Assembly: GCA_964291475.2 (NCBI GenBank) | Contig: OZ220062.1 | Span: forward strand, 38,077-102,076 | DNA: 64,000 nucleotides | Source: DAOUKH01 sp964291475 | GTDB taxonomy: Bacteria; Chloroflexota; Dehalococcoidia; SHYB01 | Reading direction: 5' to 3' | Part shown: piece after piece, positions 1 through 8,792 of the stretch | How the letters are laid out: every line of letters starts with the position of its first letter | Position numbering within the stretch: the first letter of the stretch is position 1 | Program-made: the position numbers and the translations under genes | Notes under the pieces: model-generated | What the model was told of the DNA's origin: nothing | What the model saw: only the letters and a program-made list of their open reading frames with translations | Database searches by the model: none

Positions 1-689
1 GGGCGGTCGCGTACGAGGAAGAACGCGGCGGGAAGGCCGACGGCGGCAATCACAACAGCCGCGGCACGGGCCGCGACTCGCCAATCGTACGCGTCGATGA
101 AGTACTGGAGGAACGAGACCAGGAGGCCGCCGACACCGAAGCCAACCGTCGCAATGGAGAGGGCGACGGCCCGACGGCGATGGAACCAGTGGCTCACCGC
201 CGTGGCGCTGGAGGCGAAGACGCCCATATTCACTCCTGGAGAGATGACGACCGCGATCGCGATGACGACGACGAGGATGCTGGGCGCGTGGCTAAGGAGA
301 AAGAACCCGGCGGCGAAGAGAGGAATGCCCGCCAGCATCACGCGCCGCGAGCCGAAGCGGTCGATGAGGTAGCCGACGAAGGGGCCGAGGACCGCCTCGC
401 TGCCCGCGGCGGCGGCGAAGAAGAGCGTGGCCGTCGCTAAGCCTACGTCGAACTCCTCGGCGAGGGGTCCCAGGAAGGCCGAGAAGCCGTGGATGTAGAA
501 ACCGCCGGCGAGGGTGCTAAGCAGCGAGCCGGCGCCGACCACCCACCAGCCGTAGAAGACGGGACGCCCGTGGAACGTGATCTCCGGCGGTCCCAGCCGC
601 CGACGCCGTTGTTCCAAGCGGCGCGCCTCCTTCGAGTGAGCGGGTGCTTCAGGGGGAGCGGGCGGACGACGAGCGCTCGTGGCGCTCAC
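1..689 (-). CDS. MFS transporter, N-terminal part (runs off the left edge)
   Basis: Reading the minus strand from a GTG at 687-689 gives about 229 residues of a major facilitator protein; the C-terminal half lies outside the window. After a short charged N-terminus come hydrophobic helices (GWWVVGAGSLLSTLAGGF), then the loop GYLIDRFGSRRVM, which is the MFS motif A between TM2 and TM3, then several more helices with GVGGLLVSFLQ. The style resembles the OFA/monocarboxylate group of the superfamily. Substrate cannot be told. It diverges from npdG, so 690-770 should hold both promoters. The exact start is uncertain because no strong ribosome site precedes the GTG. Confidence 0.75.
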   Translation of the reverse strand, partial: MSATSARRPPAPPEAPAHSKEARRLEQRRRRLGPPEITFHGRPVFYGWWVVGAGSLLSTLAGGFYIHGFSAFLGPLAEEFDVGLATATLFFAAAAGSEAVLGPFVGYLIDRFGSRRVMLAGIPLFAAGFFLLSHAPSILVVVIAIAVVISPGVNMGVFASSATAVSHWFHRRRAVALSIATVGFGVGGLLVSFLQYFIDAYDWRVAARAAAVVIAAVGLPAAFFLVRDR

Positions 690-770
690 CCTGTACAGGC
701 TTCGATGGGTGACGGTACCATAGACCGCGCCCGCGGCTCGCGGCAATCATCATCGCCCCGGAGGCCTCTT

Positions 771-1433
771 TTGAGCGAACGCGTCCTCTCCTTCATCGGC
801 GGCACCGGACCGGAGGGTCTGGGCCTGGCGATCCGTTTCGCCCACGCCGGCTACCCCATCATCATCGGCTCACGGAAACAGGAGCGCGCCGACGAGGCGG
901 CCCAGACGGTGCTTGAAGCCGTCCCCAAGGGGAACGTCCGAGGGATGGAGAACGCGGCGGCGGTCGACGCCGGCAGCGTCATCTTCATCACCATTCCCTA
1001 CAACGGGCAGCGGCCCACCCTGGAGTCGCTGCACGACGTCATCGGCGACAAGATCGTGATCAACACCGTCGTGCCGCTGGCCTTCGAGAAGGGGCAGCCG
1101 GTGCGGTACATGGACCTCGAGGACAACTCGGCGGCCGAAGAGTCGCAGAATCTTGCGCCCAAGGCGCGAGTCGCGGGGGCGTTCCAAAATCTGAGCGCGC
1201 CGGCGTTGATGGACCTGAGCCACACCGTAGACGCCGACGTGATCGTGTGCAGCGACGACGCGGACGCCAAGGCCATGGCGATCGAGCTGTCGGAGAAGAT
1301 CGAGGGCGTGCGCGGGGTCGACGGCGGGGCGCTGGAGAACTCGCGGTACGTGGAGTCGATCACGGCGCTGCTACTGAACATAAACCGGCGCTACAAGGGC
1401 GCGCACTCCATGGTGAAAGTCTCCGGCGTCTAG
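771..1433 (+). CDS. npdG: NADPH-dependent F420 reductase (F420:NADP oxidoreductase)
   Basis: Transfers hydride between F420H2 and NADP+. The 220-residue product starts at a TTG with GGAG a few bases upstream; longer upstream starts add a low-complexity stretch not expected in the family. The N-terminus carries the dinucleotide motif IGGTGPEGLGLA (residues 9-20), followed by GSRKQERA (33-40), where the Ser-Arg would contact the NADP 2'-phosphate. The length matches the family (about 210-225). cofE follows after 9 bp, so the two F420 genes very likely share a transcript. It would supply reduced F420 to the luciferase-like oxidoreductases elsewhere in the window. Confidence 0.85.
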   Translation: MSERVLSFIGGTGPEGLGLAIRFAHAGYPIIIGSRKQERADEAAQTVLEAVPKGNVRGMENAAAVDAGSVIFITIPYNGQRPTLESLHDVIGDKIVINTVVPLAFEKGQPVRYMDLEDNSAAEESQNLAPKARVAGAFQNLSAPALMDLSHTVDADVIVCSDDADAKAMAIELSEKIEGVRGVDGGALENSRYVESITALLLNINRRYKGAHSMVKVSGV

Positions 1434-1442
1434 GCGCGGGCC

Positions 1443-2201
1443 ATGCCTGTTCCCGAGCTACGCATCTTCGGCGTCGAGGGGCTGCCCGAAGTCCATGAGG
1501 GCGACGACGTGGGCGCGATGGTCGCCCAGGCCGCCGCGGCGGGCGGCGCCCCCATCGAGGCGGGCGACGTCGTGGTGGTGACCCAGAAGATCGTCTCGAA
1601 GGCGGAAGGGCGCGTGGTCGTGCTCTCCGACGTGACGCCGTCGGGGTTCGCGGAGAAGATCGCGGCGCGGTACGAGAAGGACGCGCGGCTCGTCGAGGTG
1701 GTGCTTCAGGAGAGCAGCCGCGTGGTGCGCATGGACCAGGGCGTCATCATCACCGAGACGCGGCACGGCTTCATCTGCGCCAACGCCGGCGTCGACCAAT
1801 CGAACGTGGAGACGCACGGCGAGGTCGCGTTGCTGCCGCTCGACCCCGACGCGTCGGCGGCGTCGATCAAGGATGCCATCGCGCGGGAGGCCGGCGTCGA
1901 GGCCGCGGTGATCATCTCCGACACCTTCGGGCGTCCGTGGCGCGAGGGGTGCACCGACGTGGCCATCGGCGTCGCCGGCATGGAGGCGCTGGTGGACTAC
2001 CGCGGCGTCACCGACCCCGCCGGCCACGAGCTTCGCGCCACGGTCATCGCCGTCGCCGACGAGCTCGCCTCCGCGGCGGAGCTGGTCATGGGCAAGCTCG
2101 ACCGCGTACCCGCCGCTATCGTCCGGGGCTATGCCTTCAACCCCGGTGGAACGGGGGCCTCGGCCCTGGTGCGGCCGCCTGAGGGCGACCTCTTCCGCTA
2201 G
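1443..2201 (+). CDS. cofE: Coenzyme F420-0:L-glutamate ligase
   Basis: Adds gamma-linked glutamate to F420-0 in a GTP-dependent reaction, giving F420-1 and F420-2. The 252-residue protein matches the CofE/FbiB N-domain: DVVVVTQKIVSKAEGRVV near residues 41-58 and SDTFGRPWREGCTDVAIG near 160-177 are characteristic blocks. It is a single-domain CofE; the FMN-binding nitroreductase-like C-terminal domain of actinobacterial FbiB is absent. It sits 9 bp behind npdG in an apparent F420 operon. The rest of the F420 pathway (cofC, cofD, fbiC) is not in this window. Confidence 0.9.
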   Translation: MPVPELRIFGVEGLPEVHEGDDVGAMVAQAAAAGGAPIEAGDVVVVTQKIVSKAEGRVVVLSDVTPSGFAEKIAARYEKDARLVEVVLQESSRVVRMDQGVIITETRHGFICANAGVDQSNVETHGEVALLPLDPDASAASIKDAIAREAGVEAAVIISDTFGRPWREGCTDVAIGVAGMEALVDYRGVTDPAGHELRATVIAVADELASAAELVMGKLDRVPAAIVRGYAFNPGGTGASALVRPPEGDLFR

Positions 2202-2233
2202 CCGTTCGCTCGACGCAAGGAAGGGACTCCCGC

Positions 2234-2614
2234 GTGCAGATCTACGTCGAGGTCGAGGACAACGAGAACTCCTACGGCGTGCCGCTGCGCACCTTCCAAC
2301 TGAAGGGGACGGCCTACCCGGTGCGGCAGGTGAAGATGGACACGCGGGCGGGGACGGGCGTCCCGTGCTGGGTCGTGGGGTGGAGCAGCGAGGGCGACGG
2401 GACGCCGGCGGACGGCGTCGAGTGCGTCGCCGTCGAGGACTCGGGGGCGGCGGTCTCCTACCTCGTGCACGGCGGCGACTGGGGCCTGCGCTTCCAGCCC
2501 GCGCGCGACGACGGCTCCCCTCCGTCACCCTGGCGCCTCGACGACCCCGACCAGTTCGGCGAGCCGTACCTGCTGCTGGCGGACGAGGCGGACGTTATAC
2601 GGGCCGATACGTAG
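2234..2614 (+). CDS. Hypothetical protein, 126 aa
   Basis: I do not recognise this protein. It begins with GTG, 32 bp after cofE, and ends 4 bp before the DUF3800 gene. It is acidic, has no signal peptide or membrane segment, and looks like a small beta-rich domain (QIYVEVEDNEN, AYPVRQVKMD, GVECVAVEDSG). Its codons have the high-GC third positions of the neighbouring core genes, unlike the DUF3800 gene that follows, so it reads as a native gene that may be co-transcribed with cofE. Confidence 0.55.
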   Translation: MQIYVEVEDNENSYGVPLRTFQLKGTAYPVRQVKMDTRAGTGVPCWVVGWSSEGDGTPADGVECVAVEDSGAAVSYLVHGGDWGLRFQPARDDGSPPSPWRLDDPDQFGEPYLLLADEADVIRADT

Positions 2615-2618
2615 CGCT

Positions 2619-3302
2619 ATGGCCAAGCATGACTACATATTCGTCGACGAATCGGGCGACCCGGGATACACGCTCGATCCAGATTCCGGCGAATTGCTCA
2701 GCAGCGCTTACTACGTCGCCGCCGCATTGCATCTATGCGACGACTCGTTCGATGCCCTGAACAAGCATGTGGCAGCGTTTAGGTACTACTCGGGAATGAA
2801 CAGAGAACTGAAGATCCATTCGGGAAAGGAGGAGTTTACGAGGCTGCTCGGCCCGATTCGAGCCTTGGCGGATGGAGGCAGGAAGATTTGGGCTTCCGTG
2901 GTCTACGTAGACAAGCGGCTGTACAGCGGTAGTTCGCTTAAGCCAGGAGGGAGTAAGGCGCCGAACCCCGTCAGATTTCGCAACGCTATGCTACGCCGCC
3001 TACTTGAGCACCACTTTGAAAGATACGCGCTGCAATCGAGGCAATATGACTTGGTTCTCGACCGAGTGACTTTGATGAGGGACGAGGTCGAGAATCTCCG
3101 GCTGTACATATCCAACAACCGGAATTTCCCTACGCCGACGTACATTACCCATGCTTCATCGATATATGTGGAGGGCTTGCAGGTTGTTCACCACATCGCC
3201 AACGGCTACAAGGACGTCGTCGACGGCGGCCCGATACCAGCCGAACTCTCATTTGTGAACGTGAAGGATCTGATTGTGGAGCAGGAAGCGCCGGGCCCTT
3301 AA
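2619..3302 (+). CDS. DUF3800 domain protein
   Basis: The 227-residue protein starts MAKHDYIFVDESGDPGY, the signature of DUF3800, a family with an RNase H-like fold often found with mobile elements and defence islands; its biochemical role is not established. Other family features are the early Tyr-Tyr-Val strand (SSAYYVAAALHL) and a later Asp in LVLDRVTLMRDEVENL. Codons are visibly richer in A/T than those of the flanking genes, which points to recent acquisition together with the vapBC pair downstream. No transposase is visible nearby. Confidence 0.8.
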   Translation: MAKHDYIFVDESGDPGYTLDPDSGELLSSAYYVAAALHLCDDSFDALNKHVAAFRYYSGMNRELKIHSGKEEFTRLLGPIRALADGGRKIWASVVYVDKRLYSGSSLKPGGSKAPNPVRFRNAMLRRLLEHHFERYALQSRQYDLVLDRVTLMRDEVENLRLYISNNRNFPTPTYITHASSIYVEGLQVVHHIANGYKDVVDGGPIPAELSFVNVKDLIVEQEAPGP

Positions 3303-3470
3303 ATTCTTGTGGCCGGGTCGGGCCTCCATGTTTCGGGAGACCTGCCCGGCCACATTGTTAGCAAAGTGGGCAATTGCTATCGTGGTCTATCGCCCTGCGT
3401 CTTGTCAACACCCTATGGTGGTAGCAAGTTTAGGCGGGGTCAGGGCGCGCGCCACCGGCACGTGCGGCGG

Positions 3471-3857
3471 TTATGCGGCCTCGATGTCGGTGAGTTCGAA
3501 GTCTTGGCCCTTGAACAGGAGGGGCTCCCGCACGGCTTCCGCGAGCGCATAGGCGAAGCAGTCGCCGAAGTTCAGCCCGGCTGGGTGGTTGCCCTTGCCG
3601 AATCTCCGCCAGGCCCGGCGCGCCGCCTGCGCATGTTCAGGTGTGACCGGCTCCAACTCGATCCCCGCCTCTTGCAAGAAGGCATCAAGCTCATAACCGG
3701 ACGCGGGGCCACTGCGGCTTTCAAGGACGATGGTCGTTTCCAGGAGGGTGGCGACCGACATGCGGCGGGACGATGCCATCGTGATAGCCCTGGCGAAGCG
3801 CTCCGCGTCCGGCTCATGGAAAAGGACCGCGAGGACCGCCGAGGTATCGACGATCAC
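3471..3857 (-). CDS. vapC: VapC-type PIN-domain ribonuclease toxin
   Basis: The 128-residue PIN domain has the acidic cluster of the family: D4 in MIVDTSAVLA, E40 in SVATLLETTIVLES, D99 in NFGDCFAYALA and D119 in KGQDFELTDI, which coordinate Mg2+ or Mn2+. VapC toxins cut tRNA or rRNA and are held inactive by VapB. The start overlaps the stop of the upstream gene (vapB) by 4 bp, as expected for a translationally coupled toxin-antitoxin operon. The motif spacing is closest to the Rv0624-like VapC subgroup. The RNA target cannot be predicted. Confidence 0.9.
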   Translation of the reverse strand: MIVDTSAVLAVLFHEPDAERFARAITMASSRRMSVATLLETTIVLESRSGPASGYELDAFLQEAGIELEPVTPEHAQAARRAWRRFGKGNHPAGLNFGDCFAYALAEAVREPLLFKGQDFELTDIEAA

Positions 3858-4111
3858 TTGGGCAGTCCCCGCTCGTCATAAAGGAAGTCGCCGTGCTCGA
3901 CGGCGGAGGGGCCGTCGCCCAGCGTGCTCGCACAGCGTTGACCGATGGCGAGAAGTCTCTGAACGCGGGCCTCTATGCCGCGCTCGCTCTTCTCGCGCGC
4001 CAAGCGCTCCTTGAGGGCCACCGTGATGGCGCCGGTCATGGTCTCCCCGGTAAGGCGCGCCAACTCACCGGCGAGGTCGCACGTCTCTTTGTTCTTGATG
4101 TTGAGGCTCAA
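3854..4111 (-). CDS. vapB: VapB-type antitoxin
   Basis: This 85-residue antitoxin precedes vapC. Its N-terminus (MSLNIKNKETCDLAGELARLTGE) matches the PSK-type VapB family: a short ribbon that would form a DNA-binding dimer, then helices, then a disordered C-terminal tail (EHGDFLYDERGLPK) that would wrap the toxin groove. It should repress its own operon. The 79-bp space to the TRAP gene stop at 4191 contains the promoter side of the operon (112-190 bp upstream region, AT-richer than the surroundings). Confidence 0.88.
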   Translation of the reverse strand: MSLNIKNKETCDLAGELARLTGETMTGAITVALKERLAREKSERGIEARVQRLLAIGQRCASTLGDGPSAVEHGDFLYDERGLPK

Positions 4112-4190
4112 CGGGGCCTCCCTATACGGGTAGATTCGTCGTACATAAGTCTACCATGGGCCTGATCGCCGTCTGCAACCGCGCAGGCTG

Positions 4191-5210
4191 CTACTCGGCC
4201 TCGGCGAGCTCCAGCATGCGCTGGTACATGGCGGCTGAATCGAAGGCGCCGCTGTTGTCGGCGATCCAGTCGTCGACGACGCTGCTTGTTGCTTCTCTCC
4301 ACTGGTCGAGCTGGTCGTCGTCGAGCTGGACCTTGGTGATGCCGGCGGCAGCATTCTCCTCGGCCGCCGTGGCGTTCCCCTCGTCGTAGTACCTCGCCGC
4401 CGCTTGCGAGAGCTTCTCGCCCGACAATTCCTCGACGGCGGCCTGCTGCTCCTCGGACAGGCTGTCCCAGGTGTCAAGGTTCATCACGAGAAACGAGGCC
4501 ACGACGTAACACCTGCACTCCGTGCCGCTCTCCAACACGTCAAGGAGGTCATGTATCCTCAAGGACGCTGCAACCGTGAGCACGCCATCGATCTCGCCCG
4601 CCTCTAAGGCGTCCCGCAGGTCCGGCGCGGCCATGTTCACCGGCGTGGCGCCCAGGGCTCGGATGACGGCCGCTTGCGCCGGGCCCGGCGACCGGAGCGT
4701 CAGCCCGGCGACGTCGGCGGGCGTGGAGGCGGTACCCTCGGCGAGCCACAGATCGCCGGGAGTAGTTGTCCATAGTCCGAGCACCTTGACGTCGGCGTAC
4801 TCGTCGCGCAGGGCCTCAAACTCGTCGTACAGGGCGTGCAGGACCTTGGTGCCCTTCACTCCACTCCCGAAAACGAACGGCATCTCGATCACGTCGGTCG
4901 CCGGAAAGCGCCCTGGGGAGTATCCCTGGACCGCCCACCCGATGTCCTGGCCGCCCGCAACCACGTTCGCGTAGGTCTCGGCGGCCGGGCTGAGGGCCTG
5001 CTCGGTGTGGAACTCGACAGTGACCGAGCCATCGGTCGCGGCGCGCAGGTCTTCGGCCCACGGCTGAAGTACCTGTACGCGCAGTGGGTGATCGGCGGGG
5101 AAGGGGTCGCCGAACCTGAGCGTGACCGGGTCGGATTCACCACCGCATGCCGCCGCGACCATGCCGAGCACAAGCATGAGGGGGATCAACCGCGTCAGTC
5201 GGGAGGTCAT
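4191..5210 (-). CDS. dctP: TRAP transporter solute-binding lipoprotein, DctP family
   Basis: This 339-residue periplasmic-type binding protein of a tripartite ATP-independent transporter has a signal sequence and lipobox (GMVAAAC, lipidated Cys22), so it is membrane-anchored, as in organisms without a conventional periplasm. The body shows family blocks: LRFGDPFPADHPLR, the PFVFGSG stretch, the central GLTLRSPGPAQAAVIRALG that contains the substrate-carboxylate Arg, and a helical C-terminus. No DctQ or DctM membrane subunits are adjacent, so it is an orphan here. Substrate is probably an organic acid, by family knowledge only. Confidence 0.88.
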   Translation of the reverse strand: MTSRLTRLIPLMLVLGMVAAACGGESDPVTLRFGDPFPADHPLRVQVLQPWAEDLRAATDGSVTVEFHTEQALSPAAETYANVVAGGQDIGWAVQGYSPGRFPATDVIEMPFVFGSGVKGTKVLHALYDEFEALRDEYADVKVLGLWTTTPGDLWLAEGTASTPADVAGLTLRSPGPAQAAVIRALGATPVNMAAPDLRDALEAGEIDGVLTVAASLRIHDLLDVLESGTECRCYVVASFLVMNLDTWDSLSEEQQAAVEELSGEKLSQAAARYYDEGNATAAEENAAAGITKVQLDDDQLDQWREATSSVVDDWIADNSGAFDSAAMYQRMLELAEAE

Positions 5211-5705
5211 CGTCGTGGCGCTCCTTGTGGGTCACTTGGTCGGGTAGGACCGGCGTTCATGCGTAAATCCATCCCCCGCCATGCGCAGCGAAGGCCGGCA
5301 GGAAGTATAGCGACAGGCCGCCAGCGCCGCGTTCGGCGGCGTAGACGGCGTGGGAGTCGTCCGCGGGCGGAAACGTCGCGCTGCGGGCCGCTGGGGTGCG
5401 CGGGCCCTTCGCCGGCCTAGCCGCGTCGGCGTCCTTTATGTAAACGTAGGGGCTCTTCCCTGTGCGGTCGCACATAACAACCATTAGGCGACACAGACAG
5501 AAGTGGGATTATGTAACCAAGGGGCGCGGGGAGGGTGTGCGGCACGGCGTTTGGCGGCAGGAGGCGCTCAGAGCCGCGCGGCATGGCGGAGACGGCTTGG
5601 GGGGCGTTGAGGGCGGGGAACGGGGCGCTGGGAGCGGCGTGGGGCGTGAGTACGCATGCTTGACGTCAACGTGAGCCTGACGTTTCATTCGACGGGGAGA
5701 TCGTG
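5211..5705. other. Intergenic stretch without a convincing gene
   Basis: About 490 bp lie between the divergently transcribed TRAP gene and a small membrane protein gene. A 75-codon minus-strand frame (5257-5484) is open but has no ribosome site or recognisable motif. GGGGAG at 5694-5699 is the ribosome site of the next gene. I see no RNA gene or repeat. It probably contains the two divergent promoters. Confidence 0.4.
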
Positions 5706-6032
5706 ATGAAGACGAAGACGGAGTGGTCGACGGGCGAGGTCTGCGAATGGGACGGCACGTATCTCGGTGCGTGTGACGCTTCCTGCGTCGAGCGGCAGGT
5801 CGAGCTCATCGTGATTGAGCGTGGCGGGCCATTCCCTGCCTGCGAGGCCTGTGGTGGGCCGGCGTCTTGGTGGCCGCAAGTGCAGCGTGTCGTCGTGGAG
5901 GTCAATGCCGGAAAGGGCTTCTGGGACGGACTGGGAGACTTGATCGGCTGGGCCGCCGCCGTCGTTTTCGGTTGTGTGGTACTAGTCTTCGCGGTGACCG
6001 GTATCTACTACCTCGTCACGTGGCTGTTCTAG
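5706..6032 (+). CDS. Small Cys-rich protein with one C-terminal membrane helix
   Basis: The 108-residue protein is not recognised. The N-terminal half has five cysteines (13, 23, 27, 46, 49); the last two form a CEAC knuckle and C23/C27 are spaced like half a zinc ribbon. A hydrophobic segment (residues about 77-105) ends in YYLVTWLF, giving a tail-anchored topology with the Cys-rich head probably cytosolic. ATG at 5706 is preferred over the overlapping GTG at 5703 because of the spacing from GGGGAG. A terminator hairpin lies 60 bp downstream. Confidence 0.6.
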   Translation: MKTKTEWSTGEVCEWDGTYLGACDASCVERQVELIVIERGGPFPACEACGGPASWWPQVQRVVVEVNAGKGFWDGLGDLIGWAAAVVFGCVVLVFAVTGIYYLVTWLF

Positions 6033-6092
6033 GGGTTCCTGTCCCCCTGGTGCTTCTTAGTTCGTTCCCTCCTGGCCGCCTCGCATAAACAC

Positions 6093-6122
6093 AGACGGAG
6101 CCCCGGCAACGGAGCTCCGTCT
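6093..6122. terminator. Bidirectional terminator hairpin
   Basis: Perfect 9-bp inverted repeat AGACGGAGC / GCTCCGTCT with a 12-nt loop between two convergent genes. The short T-rich run on the plus side (CTTCTT) is weak. It probably serves both transcripts. Confidence 0.55.
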
Positions 6123-6151
6123 AGCTTCTTCGGGACGCGACGCGGCCGCGG

Positions 6152-6982
6152 CTACGCCTTGGCGATGCCGCTGCTGGACTTCATGGAGTCCACCGTCATG
6201 CCCATGATGGCGCTGCCGGTGGTGAGCTCGGAGTGGGCGTGGGCGAGCTGGTGCATGTCGAAGACGGCTTGCATGGCGGTGCGCTGGCCCTGGTGGTCGA
6301 GGGTGCGGTTGACCGACTGCTTGGCCATGGCGAGGGCGAAGGCGGGCATCTGCGCGATCTGACGGGCGAGGGTCATGGTCTCCTCGACGAGGTCGTCGAG
6401 GGGGACGACGCGGTTGACCATGCCGAGGCGGTGGGCTTCTTCGGCGCCGAGGAAGAGGCCGGTGAAGAGCATCTCCTTGGCCTTGCGGTGGCCGACCTCC
6501 CAGGGGTGGGCGTGGTACTCGACGCCGCCCACGCCCATGCTGACGACGGGGTCGCTGAACTGGGCGTTGTCGGCGGCGATGATGAGGTCGCAGGGCCAGC
6601 AGAGCATGAGGCCGCCGGCGATGGTCTTGCCGTGGACGGCGGCGATGGTGGGCTTGGGAATGTCGCGCCAGCGCTGGCTGAGGCCGAGGTAGAACTCGGA
6701 CTCCCACCAGTAGCGGTCGGCGGCGCCCTCCCAGTCCTGGGCGTTGTTGGCGCGCCAGCGCTTCGCTTCCTCGCTGCCGATGTCGTGGCCGGAGGAGAAG
6801 TGCGGCCCGTTGGCCTTGAGGACGATGACCTTGACCTCTTTGTCCTGCTCGCCCATGCGCCAGGCTTGGTCGAGCTCTTCGAGGAAGCCCTGGTGCTGGG
6901 CGTTGCGGGTCTCGGGCCGGTTGAGGGTGATGACGCCGACGTTGTCGTCCTTTTCGTAGATGATCCAGTTGAGGTCCGTCAT
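6152..6982 (-). CDS. Enoyl-CoA hydratase/isomerase (crotonase) family protein lacking both catalytic Glu
   Basis: 276 residues. The start at 6980-6982 (MTDLNWIIYEK) follows AAAGGAG; a longer frame adds an unlikely Pro/Arg leader. Crotonase landmarks are present: GVITLNRPETRNA, the oxyanion-hole segment SSGHDIGSEE, IAAVHGKTIAGGLML and LFTGLFLGAEEAHRLGMVN. Aligned to rat mitochondrial hydratase by the CDLII and AQFSDP anchors, the positions of Glu144 and Glu164 are Met and Val. It is therefore unlikely to be a classical hydratase; it may bind or transform an unusual acyl-CoA. It diverges from the BKACE-SDR pair at 7093. Confidence 0.82.
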   Translation of the reverse strand: MTDLNWIIYEKDDNVGVITLNRPETRNAQHQGFLEELDQAWRMGEQDKEVKVIVLKANGPHFSSGHDIGSEEAKRWRANNAQDWEGAADRYWWESEFYLGLSQRWRDIPKPTIAAVHGKTIAGGLMLCWPCDLIIAADNAQFSDPVVSMGVGGVEYHAHPWEVGHRKAKEMLFTGLFLGAEEAHRLGMVNRVVPLDDLVEETMTLARQIAQMPAFALAMAKQSVNRTLDHQGQRTAMQAVFDMHQLAHAHSELTTGSAIMGMTVDSMKSSSGIAKA

Positions 6983-7092
6983 CTGGCTCCTTTCGGGTGT
7001 TCCGGGCCGCCGGAAGGGGGCGGGAGGCCGGAGGTGCACGGAAGTATAGCACCGGGGCGCGTGCTAGAATCGCGGCCTTCAGGAGGGGCGCG

Positions 7093-7974
7093 ATGCAGAA
7101 GATGATGATCGAGGCGGCGATCAACGAGCTGGCGTCGAAGCGGCACAACCCCAACGTGCCCTACGGGCCGGAGGAGATTGCCGAGGACGCTCTGAAGTGC
7201 ATCGAGGCGGGGGCGACGATCGTCCACTTCCACGCCCGCCACCCGGAGACCGGGGCGCAGCTGTGGACCGATGCCCAGGTCTACGGCGAGGCGATGGCGA
7301 TGATCCGCCGGGAGCGGCCCGACGCGCTGCTGTACCCGTCGTACCCCGGCGCGCGGCCGAAGGAGGAGCGCTTCGCACACATCGGGGCGCTGGCCAACGA
7401 CCCCGCGGCGAAGCTCGACCTGGCGACGTTCGACGTCGGGGCGACGAACAACTCGGGCATCGACCCCGACACCGGGGCATTCCGTCCCGCCGGGACCTAC
7501 GTCAACAGCCACGACGACCTGATCTACTTCATGGAGCAGTCGCGGGAGCTTGGGATCGCGTTCAGCCTCGGGGTGCGGGACGTGGGGCACATGCGGCACG
7601 TCAACGAGTACCTGCGGATGGGGTTGGCCTCGGAGCCGTTGGTGCTGAAGATCTTTATGTCTACCGGCAACGCCCAGGGGCCCTATCCCAACGTCAAAGG
7701 GCTTTCGATGTACCTGGACATGATCCCGCCGGGGGTGGAGTCGCACTGGTTCATCACGATGTTCCGGTCGCCGGAGGAGGCGGGCCGGATGTACATGCTG
7801 GCCGCGGCGATGGGCGGCCACATCCGGATCGGGCTCGGCGACACGCCGGTGATCGATGGGCGGCAGCCCACGAACGCCGAGCTGGTGAAGGAGGCCGTCG
7901 ACCTGGCCCACAAGGCGGGGCGCGAGGTGGCGACACTCGCCGAGGGGCGCGCGATGATGGGGATGACGGCCTGA
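7093..7974 (+). CDS. 3-keto-5-aminohexanoate cleavage enzyme family (BKACE, DUF849)
   Basis: The 293-residue TIM-barrel enzyme is preceded by a strong AGGAGG (7080-7085). BKACE enzymes condense a beta-keto acid with acetyl-CoA to give a CoA ester and acetoacetate, using a metal held by a His-x-His motif; here VHFHAR (about residues 50-55). Other family marks are the N-terminal MIEAAINE, the DVGATNN loop and GLGDTPV near the C-terminus. The SDR gene starts 3 bp after the stop, so the two form an operon and could act on successive intermediates of one keto or amino acid. The family is multi-substrate, so the acid is unknown. Confidence 0.87.
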   Translation: MQKMMIEAAINELASKRHNPNVPYGPEEIAEDALKCIEAGATIVHFHARHPETGAQLWTDAQVYGEAMAMIRRERPDALLYPSYPGARPKEERFAHIGALANDPAAKLDLATFDVGATNNSGIDPDTGAFRPAGTYVNSHDDLIYFMEQSRELGIAFSLGVRDVGHMRHVNEYLRMGLASEPLVLKIFMSTGNAQGPYPNVKGLSMYLDMIPPGVESHWFITMFRSPEEAGRMYMLAAAMGGHIRIGLGDTPVIDGRQPTNAELVKEAVDLAHKAGREVATLAEGRAMMGMTA

Positions 7975-7977
7975 CCC

Positions 7978-8775
7978 ATGCACATCCGCTTCGACGGCAA
8001 GACGGTGATCGTCACCGGCGCGGGCAAGGGCATCGGGAAGCGGGCCGCGCTAAGCTTCGCGGAGCTCGGCGCGTCGGTCGCGATCTGCTCGCGGACGCAG
8101 TCCGAGATCGACGCCGCGGCGAGCGAGATCGAGGGCGCCGGCGGGAAGGCGCTGGCGGTGGTCACCGACGTCGCGGACGAGGAACAGGTCAAGGCGTTCG
8201 TCGAGCGCACCGCGGAGACGTTCGGCGGCGTCGACGTCTTGATCAACAACGCGGCGGTCCTCGGAGCCCCTGGGGGCTATGCGGTCGATCTCGTCGACAT
8301 GCCGTTCGAGGAGTTCGACCTCGTCTACGGCATCAACCTGCGCGGCCCCGCGCTCTTCGCCAAGTACGTCCTGCCTCACATGATCCGCCGGAAGAAGGGC
8401 GCGATCATCAACGTGTCGTCGGACGTCATCCGCAGGGGGATGCGGGGCCGGTCGCACTACACCGCGGCGAAGATGGGCGTCATTGGGCTTACCTACTCCC
8501 TTGCGTGGGAGGGCGCCGAGCATGGGATACGAACGAACTGCATCGTTCCCGGGTCCGTGGCCACCGAGATGCTGGACGGCGTCCAGCAACGGTTGGCGAG
8601 GGAAGAGGGTGTGACCATCGAGGAAGTGCGGGCCCGCTTCGCCGCCGTCTCGCCGGAGAAGCGCGTCGTCAGCACGGATGAGGTGGCCGACCTGATGATC
8701 TACCTGGCGTCGGATGCGTCGAGCGGCGTCAACGGGCAGAGCCTCTTTATCAACGCCGCCTCGTACATGCAGTAG
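7978..8775 (+). CDS. Short-chain dehydrogenase/reductase (SDR)
   Basis: 265 residues with the classical SDR pattern: cofactor loop TGAGKGIG, NNAA, a Ser in INVSSDV, the catalytic YTAAK, and a C-terminal GVNGQSLFINAA. SRTQ after the second strand suggests NADP(H). It is coupled to the BKACE gene (3-bp gap) and probably oxidises or reduces a hydroxy/keto acid in that pathway. A composite interspersed repeat begins 18 bp after the stop. Confidence 0.87.
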   Translation: MHIRFDGKTVIVTGAGKGIGKRAALSFAELGASVAICSRTQSEIDAAASEIEGAGGKALAVVTDVADEEQVKAFVERTAETFGGVDVLINNAAVLGAPGGYAVDLVDMPFEEFDLVYGINLRGPALFAKYVLPHMIRRKKGAIINVSSDVIRRGMRGRSHYTAAKMGVIGLTYSLAWEGAEHGIRTNCIVPGSVATEMLDGVQQRLAREEGVTIEEVRARFAAVSPEKRVVSTDEVADLMIYLASDASSGVNGQSLFINAASYMQ

Positions 8776-8792
8776 GCGCGGGGCGCCTCCCG

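Noticed and set aside
5257..5484. 75-codon frame between the TRAP gene and the membrane protein
   Set aside because: No ribosome site or known motif; likely a chance frame.
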